Shown one piece after another: positions 34,369-45,100 of a DNA stretch of 64,000 bases. The stretch comes from JAFKFJ01 sp963786445 (GTDB lineage: Bacteria; Pseudomonadota; Alphaproteobacteria; Acetobacterales; Acetobacteraceae), in contig CAWAZU010000025.1 of the NCBI GenBank assembly GCA_963786445.1, positions 62,001-126,000 on the forward strand, in the 5' to 3' direction. The notes beneath the pieces were generated by a model. The model was not told the DNA's origin. It saw nothing but the letters and a program-made list of their open reading frames with translations, and ran no database searches. Made by a program: the position numbers and the translations under genes. The stretch's first letter is position 1. Each line of letters begins with the position of its first letter.

Positions 34369-37129
34369 TCACACCACCAGACTCGTCAGCACATCCAGCC
34401 GGGTCTTCAAATCGTTCTCCGGCACCACGATGAACCGCTCGAACCCGATCGTCGGCATGCGGCCGTCCAGCGCCGCGATCTGGCTGCGCTGCTCGGCGGC
34501 TGAGGTCAAGCTCCGCCCCGACCCGCAGCCGCCACGCCCGCCCCGCCTCCGTGCGCTTGCGCACGCGCAGCATGATGTTCTTCGACTGCGCGCCGATCCG
34601 GCCCTGCCACAGCCGCTCGCCGTTGGCCAGCAGCCGGATCGGCTGCTCGTGCAGCACGCCGCACACCCGCAGCAGCAGGAACACGTAGTAGTACTGGCTC
34701 GGCTCCGCCGCCAGGCTGAACACGACATCGCCGCCGGAATGGCACAGCCACGTGCCCCACCGCTCCGGCTGCGCCCACGAGCCGCCGGAGCGGATCGCCT
34801 CGCCGAGCAGAAACGCCTGCTGGGCGAGCATGTCGTGGCGGAAATGCCCCTGCCGCGCATCGACGATGCGCTCCAGCAGCAACTCGCCGGTGCCGTCGGT
34901 GTCGGCATCGAGGCGGCCGAAGCTGACCTCCGTGGCATAGGGCAGCTCGGTATAGGGATACGGCTCCGGCCATGCCACATCCAGCGACGCCTCGCACGCC
35001 GCCACCACGCGCTCGGCGACCGACTGCCAGGTGATCGGCACGTAGTCGCGGCGGATTTTCGCCTCCAGCCGCCGCCGCGCCCGGTCGTCGCGGACCAGCT
35101 CGCGGATCACCCGCAGCGACTGCGCGGCATCGTCGATGTCGATATAGACGCCGCACTCGCCGGCCACCTCGGGGACCGAGGCGCGGTCGCTGCACACGCA
35201 GATCTTGCCCATCGCCAGCAACTCGCCGACCGGCAGGCCCCAGCCCTCGTACAGCGTCGGGCAGACGGTGAACAGGCAGCGCTGGTAGAGCAGCCGCAAA
35301 TCGGTGTCGGACACCTCGCGCAGCAACTGCACGCGCCCGTCGAGGTAGTTGGTCTCCACCAGCGCGCTGACGAACTGCGTCGCCTTCCAGCCCAGCCGGC
35401 CGACGCAGATCAGGTGCGGCGGGTCGTCGCCCTCGGCGATCATGCGCTGCCAGAGCTCGTAGATGAACTGGTGGTTCTTGCGCCCCTCGATGGTGGCGAC
35501 GAACAGCACGAACCGCTCCGGCAGGTCGCGCAGCGTGGCGCCGCCCGGCTGCGCGCCGGTCAGGAACTCCGCGAACGAGGAGCCGTTGCGCGTCACCGTG
35601 ACCGCCGGCTCCGGCAAGCCCAGCGCGGCGAGATAGCGGCGCACGTCGCGCGCGGTGTTCTCGGAAACCGCCAGCACATGATCGACGTGGCGCAGCGCGC
35701 GGCGCATGAACTCCTCGAACACCCGCGCGGTGTCCTGGTCGCAGGTCTCGCGCGCGTAGATCGGGATCAGGTCGTGGACCGTCATCACGAAGCGGGTGGC
35801 GAACCGCCGCTTCAGCGCCAGCACGCGATGGATGTAGTCCTGATGCACCCAGGCGGCGCCGAGCAGGCACAGCACCGAGGGATTGCCGTCGTCGAGCACG
35901 CCGGCGCCGTCGAACGGCCGGGCGCCGGGCAGCAGGCCGTAGCGCGCTTCCTCGGCGGGGAAGCCGACCAGCCGCTGCGGCTCGGGCAAGAAGAGGTCGC
36001 GCAGCAGGCTGAGCAGGAACCCGGTCGGGATCGCCACCCAGTTGCGCGTGCGCGCATTGAAGCTGAGGAAGGTCACCGCGGCGGGCGCGATCACGCGGCC
36101 GTCGATCATGGCGAGCACGATGCTCGACTGCACCCGCTGGATGCCGGTGAGGTTGGCGTGTTCCGAGAGGTAATAGACCAGATCGGAGACATCCACGAGC
36201 AGGTGGGTGCCGGCCTGCGCCGCGGCGGGGAACCCGGCGGCGCCGCCCGCCGCCGGCCGCCGGGCGGGGAGCGCGAACGGGCGGAGGATTTCGGCCTCGG
36301 CGCGCGGCGCGGGCGGCGGGCGTTCCAGCTCCGCGCCGATGCCGGTCAGCGCGGGACCGGCGGTGCCGGCCGCCGAGCGCCAGCGCCGCTTCTCGCCGGT
36401 GAGCGCGACGCCGCTCTCCTCCTCGACGATCTCCAGCAGATGCTCCTCGCCGTCGAGCAGCGCGCGCGGCATCTCCAGGCTGAAGGCGTAGCAGCCGTCG
36501 CCGATGCCGGCGGTCAGCAGGTCCTCGCGATAGCGGGACGCGACGGCGCGGGCGAGCACGCGCTCGTTCTCCTTCAGCACGACGACGCGATGGCGCGACG
36601 GTTCGTTGCGCGCGACGATCCAGCCCGACGCCTCGGTGTCGGTGATCTCGTCGAGGTGCCAGCGGAACGCCGCCGCCGGTGTCCCGGCCAGGGGTTCGAT
36701 GGTCACCGGCGAGCCCGGCATGGCGGCGCCGGTCTCGGCGCAGCGCAGGTGCAGCACGTGCGGCCCGTCCGCCAGCAGGCCGGGCTCCAGGTCGATGGCG
36801 AAGGCGTGCCGGCCGTCGCCGATGCCGGCGCCGGCCAGGCCGGGCCGGTCCTGGTCGGCGACCCCGCCGGCCAGCGCCACGTCGCCCTCGACCAGTTCGA
36901 GCCGGATGCGCGCCTCGGGCGTTTCCGGGTCCCACACCCAGCCCTCGATGCCGGTCCAGGCGGCGCGGTCGATGTAGCCGTGCAGGGTGCGGACCGGCGG
37001 GGCCGCCGCTTCGGCGACGAGCGGCGGCGGGGCGGCGAGGACGACGGCGTCCTGCGTCGCCGCATCGATCGCATCGACCGGCGCTGCCATCAGCTTGCCG
37101 TTCCTCGTGCCCCTCACGGCTCTCGCCAT
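34369..37129 (-). CDS. Large GT4-family glycosyltransferase with N-terminal beta-rich region (one frameshift)
   Basis: ATG 37127-37129 with GAGGG upstream; ATG at residue 14 is an alternative. One inserted C near 34495 breaks the frame; removing it gives 919 residues ending LDVLTSLVV. Residues about 45-270 are two beta-sandwich-like repeats (GWVWDPETPEARIRLELVEG and IGDGRHAFAIDLEP; GWIVARNEPSRHRVVVLKEN and IGDGCYAFSLEMP). Residues about 320-690 are a GT-B transferase: HLLVDVSDLVYYLSEHANLT, AVSENTARDVRRYLA, FVLFVATIEGRKNHQFIYEL, then PTLYEGWGLPVGELLAMG (E-x7-E type). The last 200 residues are unassigned. First gene of the sulfotransferase/GH99/TPR-GT32 run, 29 bp upstream of it, but itself in normal GC-rich codon usage. 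Confidence 0.82.
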
Positions 37130-37305
37130 AAGACCCTCACCCGCGCGTCTGGAAGAATTGCGATCGACATCAGAATTCGTCGATCAGTTGTCGTGGCCGC
37201 CCCGAGTGTTCGCGGACCTTCCGCCCGACTGGCCCGCGCCGTTGCCGTGGCTGCAAGCTTGCGATGCCCGCGGCAAGCAGAGGCGCGGCGGTGCGACGGG
37301 TGCGT

Positions 37306-37376
37306 TACTGGACAATGCGGGCAGAGCCTTGACAATTTCGTGATCTGTCGCACGGCGAGCGGATGATTGTCCAGTA
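37306..37376. repeat. Perfect 11-bp inverted repeat in intergenic region
   Basis: TACTGGACAAT (37306-37316) and its exact complement ATTGTCCAGTA (37366-37376), 49 bp apart, in the 273-bp gap between two co-oriented glycosyltransferase genes. Apart from this, 37130-37402 shows no gene; TTGACA at 37330-37335 has no matching -10 hexamer. Confidence 0.75.
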
Positions 37377-37402
37377 CGGACTGTGCCGGCGACCCCTGCC
37401 GG

Positions 37403-38551
37403 TCACATGCGGCGCACGCCAGCCGCCGGCCGGTCCCGTGTCTCGGCCCAGCCGACGATGCGCGCCGCGTTGCCGCGCCATGTGTAGTCGCGCCGCATTA
37501 GTTCCGCCCGTGCCGCGGCGCCGAGGCGGCGGCGCAGGGGCGCATCGTCGATCAGCCGCGTGATCGCCTGCCACATCGCCTCCGGCCGCGCCGGGTCGAA
37601 CAGCAGCGCGGTGCGCCCGTCTTCCAGCACCTCGCGGATGTTCGGCTGGTCCGGGGCGACGATGGCACGGCCGGCGGCCATGTAGTCGAAAATCTTCAGC
37701 GGCGAGGCGTAGTCCACCACTCGCGGCTGCACGGCGATGGCGAAGCCGGCGACCGCTTCCGGAACGGCCTCGTGCGCCAGCAGCCCGGCGAACGCCACCC
37801 GGTCGGCCACGCCCAGCCGCTCCGCGAGCGCCGCTAGCCCCGGCCGGGCGGGGCCATCGCCCACCACGGCGAAACGCAGCGAGCGGTCCGGATGCGCGGC
37901 CAGGCCGCGGATCACCGCGTCGAGCCCGTGCCAGTCCCGCACGAAGCCGACGAAGCCGAGCACGACAGCGCCGTCCGCAGGCGCCGCGGCGAGCGGGAAA
38001 CGCTCCGGCACCACCCCGTTCGGCACCACGCGCACGCGCGCCGGATCGACCCCCGCGGCGACGAGGCGCGCCTTCAGCACCTCGGTGACGGCGAGCACGC
38101 AGTCGGCGGCGCGCCAGACGCGGCCCTCCGCCAGCGCCGCCAGCCGGTGCAGCCGCAGCCCGCCGTGGCGGCTGCGTTCTTCGGCGAGCGGCGCGTTGAC
38201 CTCCAGGAAATACGGCACGCCGAGCCGCCGGGCGAGCGCGGCGCCGGCGAGATAGTAAAGGTTGTAACGTTCGTAGATCAGCTCCGGCCGCAGCTCCCGC
38301 GCGGCGGCAGCGAGCCGGCGATAGGCCGGCAGGTTGTAGGCCAGTTCCGCGGCCTCGGCGAGCGCGCCGGGCAGCATCCGGCGCAGCGCGGCGACGCGCC
38401 GGCTTTCGCCCCCGAACCCGTGGCCGGCGTAGAAGCCGGGACCGACGACGCGCACCGCGTGGCCGAGCGCCCGGAAGGCGGCGACCAATTCCTCGACATG
38501 GACGCTCTGCCCGTCGCGCGACTGGATGCGGTGGCTGTAGAGAATTCGCAT
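37403..38551 (-). CDS. GT4-family glycosyltransferase
   Basis: 382 residues from ATG 38549-38551, the start giving MRILYSHRIQSRDGQSVHVE. N-terminal GT-B domain with the acceptor-side GQSVHVEELVAAFRALGHAV loop and YERYNLYYLAGAALARRLG. C-terminal donor domain: RVVPNGVVPERF, VVLGFVGFVRDWHGLDAVIR, RFAVVGDGPARPGLAAL, and QPRVVDYASPLKIFDYMAAG, the acidic donor-binding region in variant form. It starts the minus-strand glycan series, divergent from psuG. Confidence 0.88.
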   Translation of the reverse strand: MRILYSHRIQSRDGQSVHVEELVAAFRALGHAVRVVGPGFYAGHGFGGESRRVAALRRMLPGALAEAAELAYNLPAYRRLAAAARELRPELIYERYNLYYLAGAALARRLGVPYFLEVNAPLAEERSRHGGLRLHRLAALAEGRVWRAADCVLAVTEVLKARLVAAGVDPARVRVVPNGVVPERFPLAAAPADGAVVLGFVGFVRDWHGLDAVIRGLAAHPDRSLRFAVVGDGPARPGLAALAERLGVADRVAFAGLLAHEAVPEAVAGFAIAVQPRVVDYASPLKIFDYMAAGRAIVAPDQPNIREVLEDGRTALLFDPARPEAMWQAITRLIDDAPLRRRLGAAARAELMRRDYTWRGNAARIVGWAETRDRPAAGVRRM

Positions 38552-38655
38552 GCGCAACAGTATGCCGGCCGCGGCCGCCGCCGCAAGGCTGGCGTCGCGG
38601 CCGGCTTGCGTGTTGCCGCCCGGCGGGGGCATTGCTGGGCGGGAAGAGGGCGAGC

Positions 38656-39579
38656 ATGACGCAGGAATTCCTCCGGCTCGGGGCCGAGGTCGCCGCGGCG
38701 CTGGCCGCGCGCCGGGCGGTGGTGGCGCTGGAATCGACCATCATCACCCACGGCATGCCGTTCCCGCAGAATCTTGCGATGGCGCGCGGCGTCGAGCAGG
38801 TGGTGCGCGAGGCCGGCGCGGTGCCGGCCACCATCGCCGTGCTCGACGGAAAACTCGTGGTCGGCGTGGCCGGCGAGGCGCTGGAGCGGCTGGCGGCGGC
38901 CGGGCCGGGCGCGGCCAAAGCCTCGGCGCGCGACCTCGCGCCGCTGCTGGTGGCCGGTGCCACCGCCGGCACCACTGTCGCCGCCACCATGCGCATCGCG
39001 GCGCTGGCCGGCATCGCCGTGTTCGCCACCGGCGGCATCGGCGGGGTGCATCGCGGCGCCGAGCAGAGTTTCGACGTTTCCGCCGATCTGCTGGAACTGG
39101 CGGCCACCCCGGTCGCGGTGGTCTGCGCCGGCGCCAAATCCATCCTCGACCTCGCGAAAACCCTGGAAGTGCTGGAGACGCATGGCGTGCCGGTGCTCGG
39201 CTACCGCACAAACGAATTCCCGGCCTTCTTCGCCCGCGGCAGCGGGCTGCCGCTCGACCACCGCTTCGACACCGCCGAGCAGGTGGCACAGGCGATTGCC
39301 TGCCACCGCCGGCTCGGCGGGGCCGGCGTGCTGGTGGCCAACGCGATTCCCGCTGCCGAGGCGCTCGACGGCGCCGCCATCGAGGCGCGGGTCGCCGCCG
39401 CGGTGGCCGAGGCGGCGGCGGCAGGGGTGGGAGGGAAGGCGCTGACGCCGTTCCTGCTCGGGCGGATCGTGGAACTGACCGAGGGGCAGAGCCTGCGCGC
39501 CAACATCGCGCTGGTGCGCCACAACGCCGCGGTCGCCGCCGCCATCGCCGTCGCGCTGAGCCGGCTGCCGCCGCCATGA
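38656..39579 (+). CDS. psuG: PsuG, pseudouridine-5'-phosphate glycosidase
   Basis: 307 residues from ATG 38656 with GAGGG upstream. Highly characteristic: VVALESTIITHGMPFPQNLA near the N-terminus, AVPATIAVLDGKLVVG, AKASARDLAPLLVAGATAGT, VFATGGIGGVHRGAEQSFDV, VVCAGAKSILDLAKTLE, GYRTNEFPAFFARGSGLPL. Cleaves the C-C glycosidic bond of pseudouridine 5'-phosphate to ribose 5-phosphate and uracil. Overlaps psuK as ATGA, the usual psuGK pair for pseudouridine salvage. Confidence 0.95.
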   Translation: MTQEFLRLGAEVAAALAARRAVVALESTIITHGMPFPQNLAMARGVEQVVREAGAVPATIAVLDGKLVVGVAGEALERLAAAGPGAAKASARDLAPLLVAGATAGTTVAATMRIAALAGIAVFATGGIGGVHRGAEQSFDVSADLLELAATPVAVVCAGAKSILDLAKTLEVLETHGVPVLGYRTNEFPAFFARGSGLPLDHRFDTAEQVAQAIACHRRLGGAGVLVANAIPAAEALDGAAIEARVAAAVAEAAAAGVGGKALTPFLLGRIVELTEGQSLRANIALVRHNAAVAAAIAVALSRLPPP

Positions 39580-40607
39580 CCGGCGCGCCGCCGCCGGGAG
39601 GTGTGCTGGTGGTCGGCGACGTGATGACCGACCTCATCGTCCGCCCGGAGGGGCCGCCCGCGCCCGGCTCCGACCGCAGCGCCACGATAAGCGAGCGGCC
39701 GGGCGGCTCGGCGGCCAACCAGGCGGCGTGGCTCGGCCATCTCGGCGTGAAGGTCACGCTGGCCGCCCGCGTCGGCGCCGCCGACCGGGAGCGGTGCGCG
39801 GCCTGGCTGCGCGGCTTCGGCGTGCGTCCGGTGCTGGCGGCCGATGCCCGCCGGCCGACCGGGCGGCTGGTCTGCCTGCTCGACCCCGACGGCGAGCGCA
39901 GCTTCCTCACCGACCGCGGCGCCAACGCGGCGCTCGGCCGGCGCGACCTGCCGGCCGCCCTGCTCGACGGTGCGGCGCTGCTGCACGTGTCCGGCTATGC
40001 GCTGTTCGCGCCGGGGCCGCGCGCGGCGGTGCGGGCGCTGATGGCGGCGGCGCGGCGGCGGGGCATCGCGGTCAGCGTCGATGCCGCCTCGGCGGCGCCG
40101 CTGCGCCACGCCGGGGCGGCGAATTTCCGCGCCTGGACCGCGGCGGCAACGCTCGGCTTCGCCAACGCGGCCGAGGCGGCGGTGCTGGCCGGCAGCGACG
40201 ATCCGGCGACGCAGCTTGCCGTGCTGGCGTCGTGGTATGGGCTGGCGGTGGTCAAGCGCGGGGCGGCGGGGGCGGAACTGGCGCGGCGGGATGGGCTGCG
40301 GCTCGCGCGGCCCGCGCGAACGGTCGCGGTGCGCGACAGCACCGGCGCGGGCGATGCGTTCCTGGCCGGGTTCCTCGCCGCCTGGCTGGCCGGCGCGCCG
40401 CCGGCACGCTGCCTCGCCCGCGGCATCGCGCTCGGGACGCTTGCGGTCACGCGGCTGGGCGGGCAGCCGCGCCAGGGAGAACGCCGGCCCCTCGCGGGGC
40501 CGGCGCCGCTCCTACCGCGGACGCACGACGATCTTGACCTTGATGGTCAAAGTCACCAGAATCAGCGGCAAGAGCCCACGATGTTCTGCCATCGTTTGCT
40601 CCCTTGA
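39576..40607 (+). CDS. psuK: PsuK-like PfkB-family pseudouridine kinase
   Basis: 343 residues from ATG 39576 overlapping the psuG stop. PfkB/ribokinase fold: VLVVGDVMTDLIVRPEG, RPGGSAANQAAWLGHLGVK (substrate/lid), LLDPDGERSFLTDRGAN, and the catalytic-site DSTGAGDAFLAGFLAAWLAG, which carries the general base Asp. Phosphorylates pseudouridine to the PsuG substrate. The recognisable domain ends near VTRLGGQP; the last 45 or so codons run over a hairpin (40483-40504) and over an antisense small ORF, so the true C-terminus may be shorter or affected by a sequence error. Confidence 0.85.
   Translation: MTGAPPPGGVLVVGDVMTDLIVRPEGPPAPGSDRSATISERPGGSAANQAAWLGHLGVKVTLAARVGAADRERCAAWLRGFGVRPVLAADARRPTGRLVCLLDPDGERSFLTDRGANAALGRRDLPAALLDGAALLHVSGYALFAPGPRAAVRALMAAARRRGIAVSVDAASAAPLRHAGAANFRAWTAAATLGFANAAEAAVLAGSDDPATQLAVLASWYGLAVVKRGAAGAELARRDGLRLARPARTVAVRDSTGAGDAFLAGFLAAWLAGAPPARCLARGIALGTLAVTRLGGQPRQGERRPLAGPAPLLPRTHDDLDLDGQSHQNQRQEPTMFCHRLLP
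40483..40504 (-). terminator. Hairpin downstream of the minus-strand 26-residue ORF
   Basis: GCCGGCCCC (40483-40491), 4-nt loop, GGGGCCGGC (40496-40504): a perfect 9-bp stem beginning 7 nt after the stop of the small ORF at 40512-40592 on the minus strand. It lies inside the psuK 3' end on the other strand. No clear T-run. Confidence 0.4.
40512..40592 (-). CDS. 26-residue small ORF with strong ribosome-binding site
   Basis: ATG 40590-40592 preceded by GGGAG at 6-nt spacing; sequence MAEHRGLLPLILVTLTIKV, then a basic end (KIVVRPR). A hydrophobic core followed by positive charges could form a short membrane-associated peptide. Start site, size and a hairpin directly after the stop look like a real minigene, antisense to the psuK tail. 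It follows the efflux operon in the same orientation, but a hairpin at 40610-40637 lies between them. Function unknown; could be chance. Confidence 0.4.
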   Translation of the reverse strand: MAEHRGLLPLILVTLTIKVKIVVRPR

Positions 40608-40609
40608 GG

Positions 40610-40637
40610 CGGCGGCCGGGCCCATTCCCGGCCGCCG
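40610..40637 (+). terminator. Rho-independent-like terminator after psuGK
   Basis: CGGCGGCCGGG, 6-nt loop, CCCGGCCGCCG, then TTT: an 11-bp GC-only stem starting about 3 nt after the psuK stop. The symmetric stem may also end the minus-strand efflux operon, whose last stop is at 40684. Confidence 0.65.
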
Positions 40638-40683
40638 TTTCCGTTCGTAGCGGATCACGCCGGCGCGAGCGACCGGGCGCGGC

Positions 40684-42132
40684 TCAGGGCATTACCGCCG
40701 CAGCCGGATTGAAGCGCACGCCCGGCGGCAGGTCCGTTGTCTGCCAGCCGCCGCCCAGCGCCTCGATCAGCGCCACCGACGCGACCAGCCGGCTCTGCTG
40801 CACCGCCAGCGCCGTCTGCTGGTCGGCGAGCAGCAGCGTCTGCTCGGTGATGACGGCGGTATAGACGACGGTGCCGGCGAGGTACTCGTTCAGCGTCACA
40901 TCGACCGCGCGCGACGCCGCCGCCACGGCCGCATCCTCCGCCGCCGCCTGCTGCTCCAGGATGCGCAGGGAGGCCAGTTCGTCCTCCACCTGCTGGAACG
41001 CGACCAGCACGGTCTGGCGGTAGGCGGCGACCGCTGCGTCGTAGCCGCCGCGCGCCGCCGCCACCGTGGCCAGCCGCAGCCCGCCCTCGAAGATCGGCTC
41101 GCTCGCCGCGGCGCCGAGCGACCAGACGCGGCTGGCGACGGTGAACAGGCCCTGCATCGGCGTGGCGGCGAAGCCGAACACGCCGCTGAGCGTGATGTCC
41201 GGGATAGTAGGCGGCGACGGCGACGCCGATCAGCGCGTTCTGCTCCGCCATCGTGCGTTCCGCCGCGGCGATGTCGGGCCGGCGTTGCAGCAGTGCGGAG
41301 GGCAGGCCGGGCGGCATCACCGGCACGTCGCGCGCCAGCGGCGCCGGCGGGATCGTGAGCTCCGCCGGCGCATGGCCGGTCAGCACCGCGATCGCGTGCT
41401 CGAAAATCGCGCGCTGCACGCCGACGCCGACCAGCTGTGCCTGCGCCGACTTGAGCTGCGCGTCGGCGGTGACGACGTCGCCGCGCGAGGCGGTGCCGGC
41501 GTTGTATTGGTTGTGTCGTGATCTGCAGCGCGCGCCGGTAGGCGACCACGGTGTCGCGCAGCAACTGCGCGAGCGAATCCTCGGCGCGCAGGTCGAAATA
41601 GTCGGCGGCCAGCGCCGCCTGCGCCGACAGCAGCGCGTTGGCGAGGTCGGCGGCGCTCACTTCGGCGAAGGCCTGCTGGCTCTCCACCTGGCGGCGGATG
41701 CGGCCCCAGACATCGAGGTCCCAGCCGGCGCTGCCCTCGATGCTGTATTGCGTGATCGCCTTGCCGGCCGCCGCCGCCGAGCGACTGGAACGAACTGTTC
41801 AGGCTGCTGCGCGAGATGGTCGGGCTGACGCCGAGCGTCGGGAACAGCCCGGCCTGCGCCTCCGCCACCAGCGCGAGGGCCTGGCGGTAGCTGGCCTCGG
41901 CCTCTTTGACGGTCTGGTTGGTGATGACGACCTGCCGCTCCAGCCGGTCGAGCAGAGGATCGTGGAACACCGCCCACCACGGCCCTTTTGCGTCGGCGTC
42001 GGCGGGGGCGGCCGGCTGCCAGCCGGCCAGCTCCTTGAACGCGGCCGGCGCCGGCGCGGCCGGGCGGTGATAGTCGGGGCCGACCATGCAGCCGGCGAGA
42101 ACGAGCGGCAGCAGCGCCGCACGGTTTCTCAT
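40684..42132 (-). CDS. NodT-family outer-membrane efflux lipoprotein (frameshifted)
   Basis: ATG 42130-42132 overlaps the stop of the upstream RND gene (ATGA). Signal sequence with lipobox LAGC (MRNRAALLPLVLAGCMVGPD), followed by the family segment YHRPAAPAPAAFKEL and WWAVFHDPLLDRLERQVV. Both TolC-like repeats are present: EAEASYRQALALVAEAQAGL and AYRQTVLVAFQQVEDELASL. Three frame breaks near 41770, 41513 and 41205 each fit one inserted base; removal gives 481 residues, the normal length. Forms the outer-membrane duct for the RND pumps encoded upstream. Confidence 0.85.
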
Positions 42133-45100
42133 TCCGCCGGCCCCGCGACCGCCGCCGGGCCGCCCCGTCGGCGCCGCACCCACAGCTGCAGCCGGTCGAG
42201 GTAGAGATACACCACCGGCGTGGTGTAGAGCGTCAGCACCTGGCTCATCAACAGCCCGCCGACGATGGAGATGCCGAGCGGCCGGCGCAGTTCGCCGCCC
42301 TCGCCGAAGCTGAGCGCCAGCGGCATCGCGCCCAGCATCGCCGCCATCGTGGTCATCATGATCGGGCGGAAGCGCAGGCGGCAGGCCTCGAAAGATCGCC
42401 TCGCGCGGATGCAGGCCCTGCTCGCGCTCGGCGGCGATGCGCGAAGTCGATCATCAGGATCGCGTTCTTCTTGACGATGCCGATCAGCAGGATCACGCCG
42501 ATCAGCGCGATGATGGTGAACTCGGTGTGGAACGCCATCAGCGCCAGCACCGCGCCGACGCCGGCCGAGGGCAGCGTCGAGAGGATCGTGATCGGATGGA
42601 TGAAGCTCTCGTAGAGCATGCCCAGCACGATATAGACCGCGACCAGCGCGGCCAGGATCAGCACCGGCTCGCTGCGCAGCGACTGCCTGGAACGTCTGCG
42701 CGGTGCCGGCGAAGCTGCCGTGGATGCTGGCCGGCATGCCGATCTGCGCGGCATCGCATCGTCGAGCGCCGCCACCGCGTCGCTGAGCGAGCTTGCCCGG
42801 CGGCAGGTTGAAGGAGATCGTGGTGGCGACGAACGGCCCCTGATGGTTGACCGCCAGCGGCGTGTTGCCGAGGCCGTAACTGCGTGAAGGCCGCCAGCGG
42901 CACCATCGTCTCCTGTGCTGGTGCTGACCGCGGCGCCGGACGAGGCGGTGCCGTGGCCGGTATTGGCGAGGGCGTTGGTGGCGGCGTTGCGCGCCGAAGC
43001 CGCGGCGACGCCGACGCGGCGGCGGTCGTGCGCCGACGACGACGTGGCGGTGCCGGGCAGGGCGTTGGTGGTCTGGGTGCCGCTCGCCGTGCCGCCGGCG
43101 GTGCTGACCCAGATGTCCTTCAGCGTCGCCGGATCCTGCCAGTAGCGCGGCGCGACCTCCATGACCACGTGATACTGGTTCTGCGCGCTGTAGATGGTCG
43201 AGACCTGGCGCTGGCCGAACGCGTCATAGAGCGTGTTGTCGATCTCGGCCGGATTGACGCCGAGCCGCGCAGGCGGTGTCGCGGTCGATGACGCAGGTCG
43301 GTCTCCAGCCCCTTCTGCTGCTGGTCGGAGTTGACGTCGCGCCAGCACGCTGGTCGTGCTCCAGCGCGGCCACCAGCTTCGGCGCCCAGGCATACAGCTC
43401 GCCGGTGGTGTCGGCCTGCAGCGTGTACTGGTAGGCGGCGTTGCTCTGCCGGCCGCCGACGCGGATATCCTGGACCGGCGACCAGGAACAGCGTCGCCCC
43501 CGGCACGTGCGCGAGCTTGCGGCGCAGCCGCGCGATCACGTGGGTCGACGTCGCGATGCCGCTGCGACAGCGGCTTCAGTGCGACAAAGACGGTCGCCGA
43601 GTTGGTCTGCGACCGCCCGCCGCCGCTGCCGCCGGTGAAGCCGACCACGTTCTCCACCGCCGGATCGTGCTGCACGATATCGACCAACTGCGCCAGCTTC
43701 TGCTTCATCGCCTGGAACGAGATGCTCTGGTCGGCCTGATCGCGCCGATCAGCCGGCCGGTGTCCTGCTCGGGGAAGAAGCCTTTCGGGATCGACCACGT
43801 ACAGCACGACGTTCAGCGCCGATCGTGACGAACAGCACCAGCATCACCATCGCGCCGTGGCGCAGCGCCCAGCGCCAGCGTGCGCTCGTACAGCCGACAG
43901 CACGCGGTCGAACAGCGGTGCGCCGCTGCGGCCCGTCGCGCTCGCGCGCCGCGGCCGCAGCAACAGCGCGCACATCATCGGCGTGGTGGTCAGCGAGATC
44001 ACCAGCGAGACCAGGATCGCCAGCGACAGCGTCATCGCGAACTCGCGGAACAGCCGGCCGACGATGCCGCCCATCAGCAGGATCGGCAGGAACACCGCGA
44101 TCAGCGACAGGCTGATCGACAGCACGGTGAAGCCGACCTCGCGCGCGCCCAGCAGCGCCGCCTGCACGCGCGGCATGCCCGCCTCGAGATGGCGGGAGAT
44201 GTTCTCCAGCACCACGATGGCGTCGTCCACCACGAAGCCGGTGGAGACCGTCAGCGCCATCAGCGACAGGTTGTCCAGGCTGTAGCCCAGCAGGTACATC
44301 GCGCCGAACGTGCCGATGATCGAGATCGGCACGGCGATCGCCGGGATCAGCGTCGCGCGCGCGTCTGCGCAGGAACAGGAACACCACCAGCGTCACCAGC
44401 GCGACCGCGATCAGCAGCGTCGTCTCGGTGTCGTTCAGCGTGGCGCGGATCGTCGTGCTGCGGTCGTTGGCGATGGGCGACGCTCATGTCGCGCGGCATC
44501 GCCGCCATCAGTTGCGGAGATCGCCGCCTTCACCGCCGTCGACGGTGTCGATGATGTTGGCGCCGGGCTGGCGGAACAGGATGACCAGCACCGCCGGCTT
44601 GCCGTTGGCAGAGGCCCGCGTTGCGCAGGTTCTCGACCGAGTCCTGACGACCTCGCCGACGATCGGACAGCCGCACCGCGGCGCCGTTGCGGTAGGCGAC
44701 CACCAGCGGCTGGTAGTCGGCGGCATGCGACGGCCTGGTCGTTGGTGTAGATCTGCTAGTGCCGGTCCGCCTGCCTCGATCGCGCCTTTCGGGCTGTTGG
44801 CGTTGGCCGAGGCGAGCGCGGCGCGCACGTCCTCCAGGCCGATGCCGTATTTGAACAGCGCCGTCGGGTTGAGTTCCACGCGCACCGCCGGCAGCGCCGC
44901 GCCGCCGATGATCACCTGGCCGATGCCGCCGATCTGCGACAGCCGCTGCGACAGCACGTTGGTGGCGGCGTCGTAGATCTGGCCGCGCGTCAGCGTCTTC
45001 GAGGTCAGCGCCAGGATCAGGATCGGCGCATCGGCCGGGTTGACCTTGCGGTAGGTCGGGTTGCTGCGCAGGCTGGTCGGCAGGTCGGCGCGCGCGGCGT

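Noticed and set aside
37330..37335. TTGACA as a promoter -35 element
   Set aside because: No -10-like hexamer at 16-19 bp on either reading, and no plus-strand gene follows at a sensible distance.
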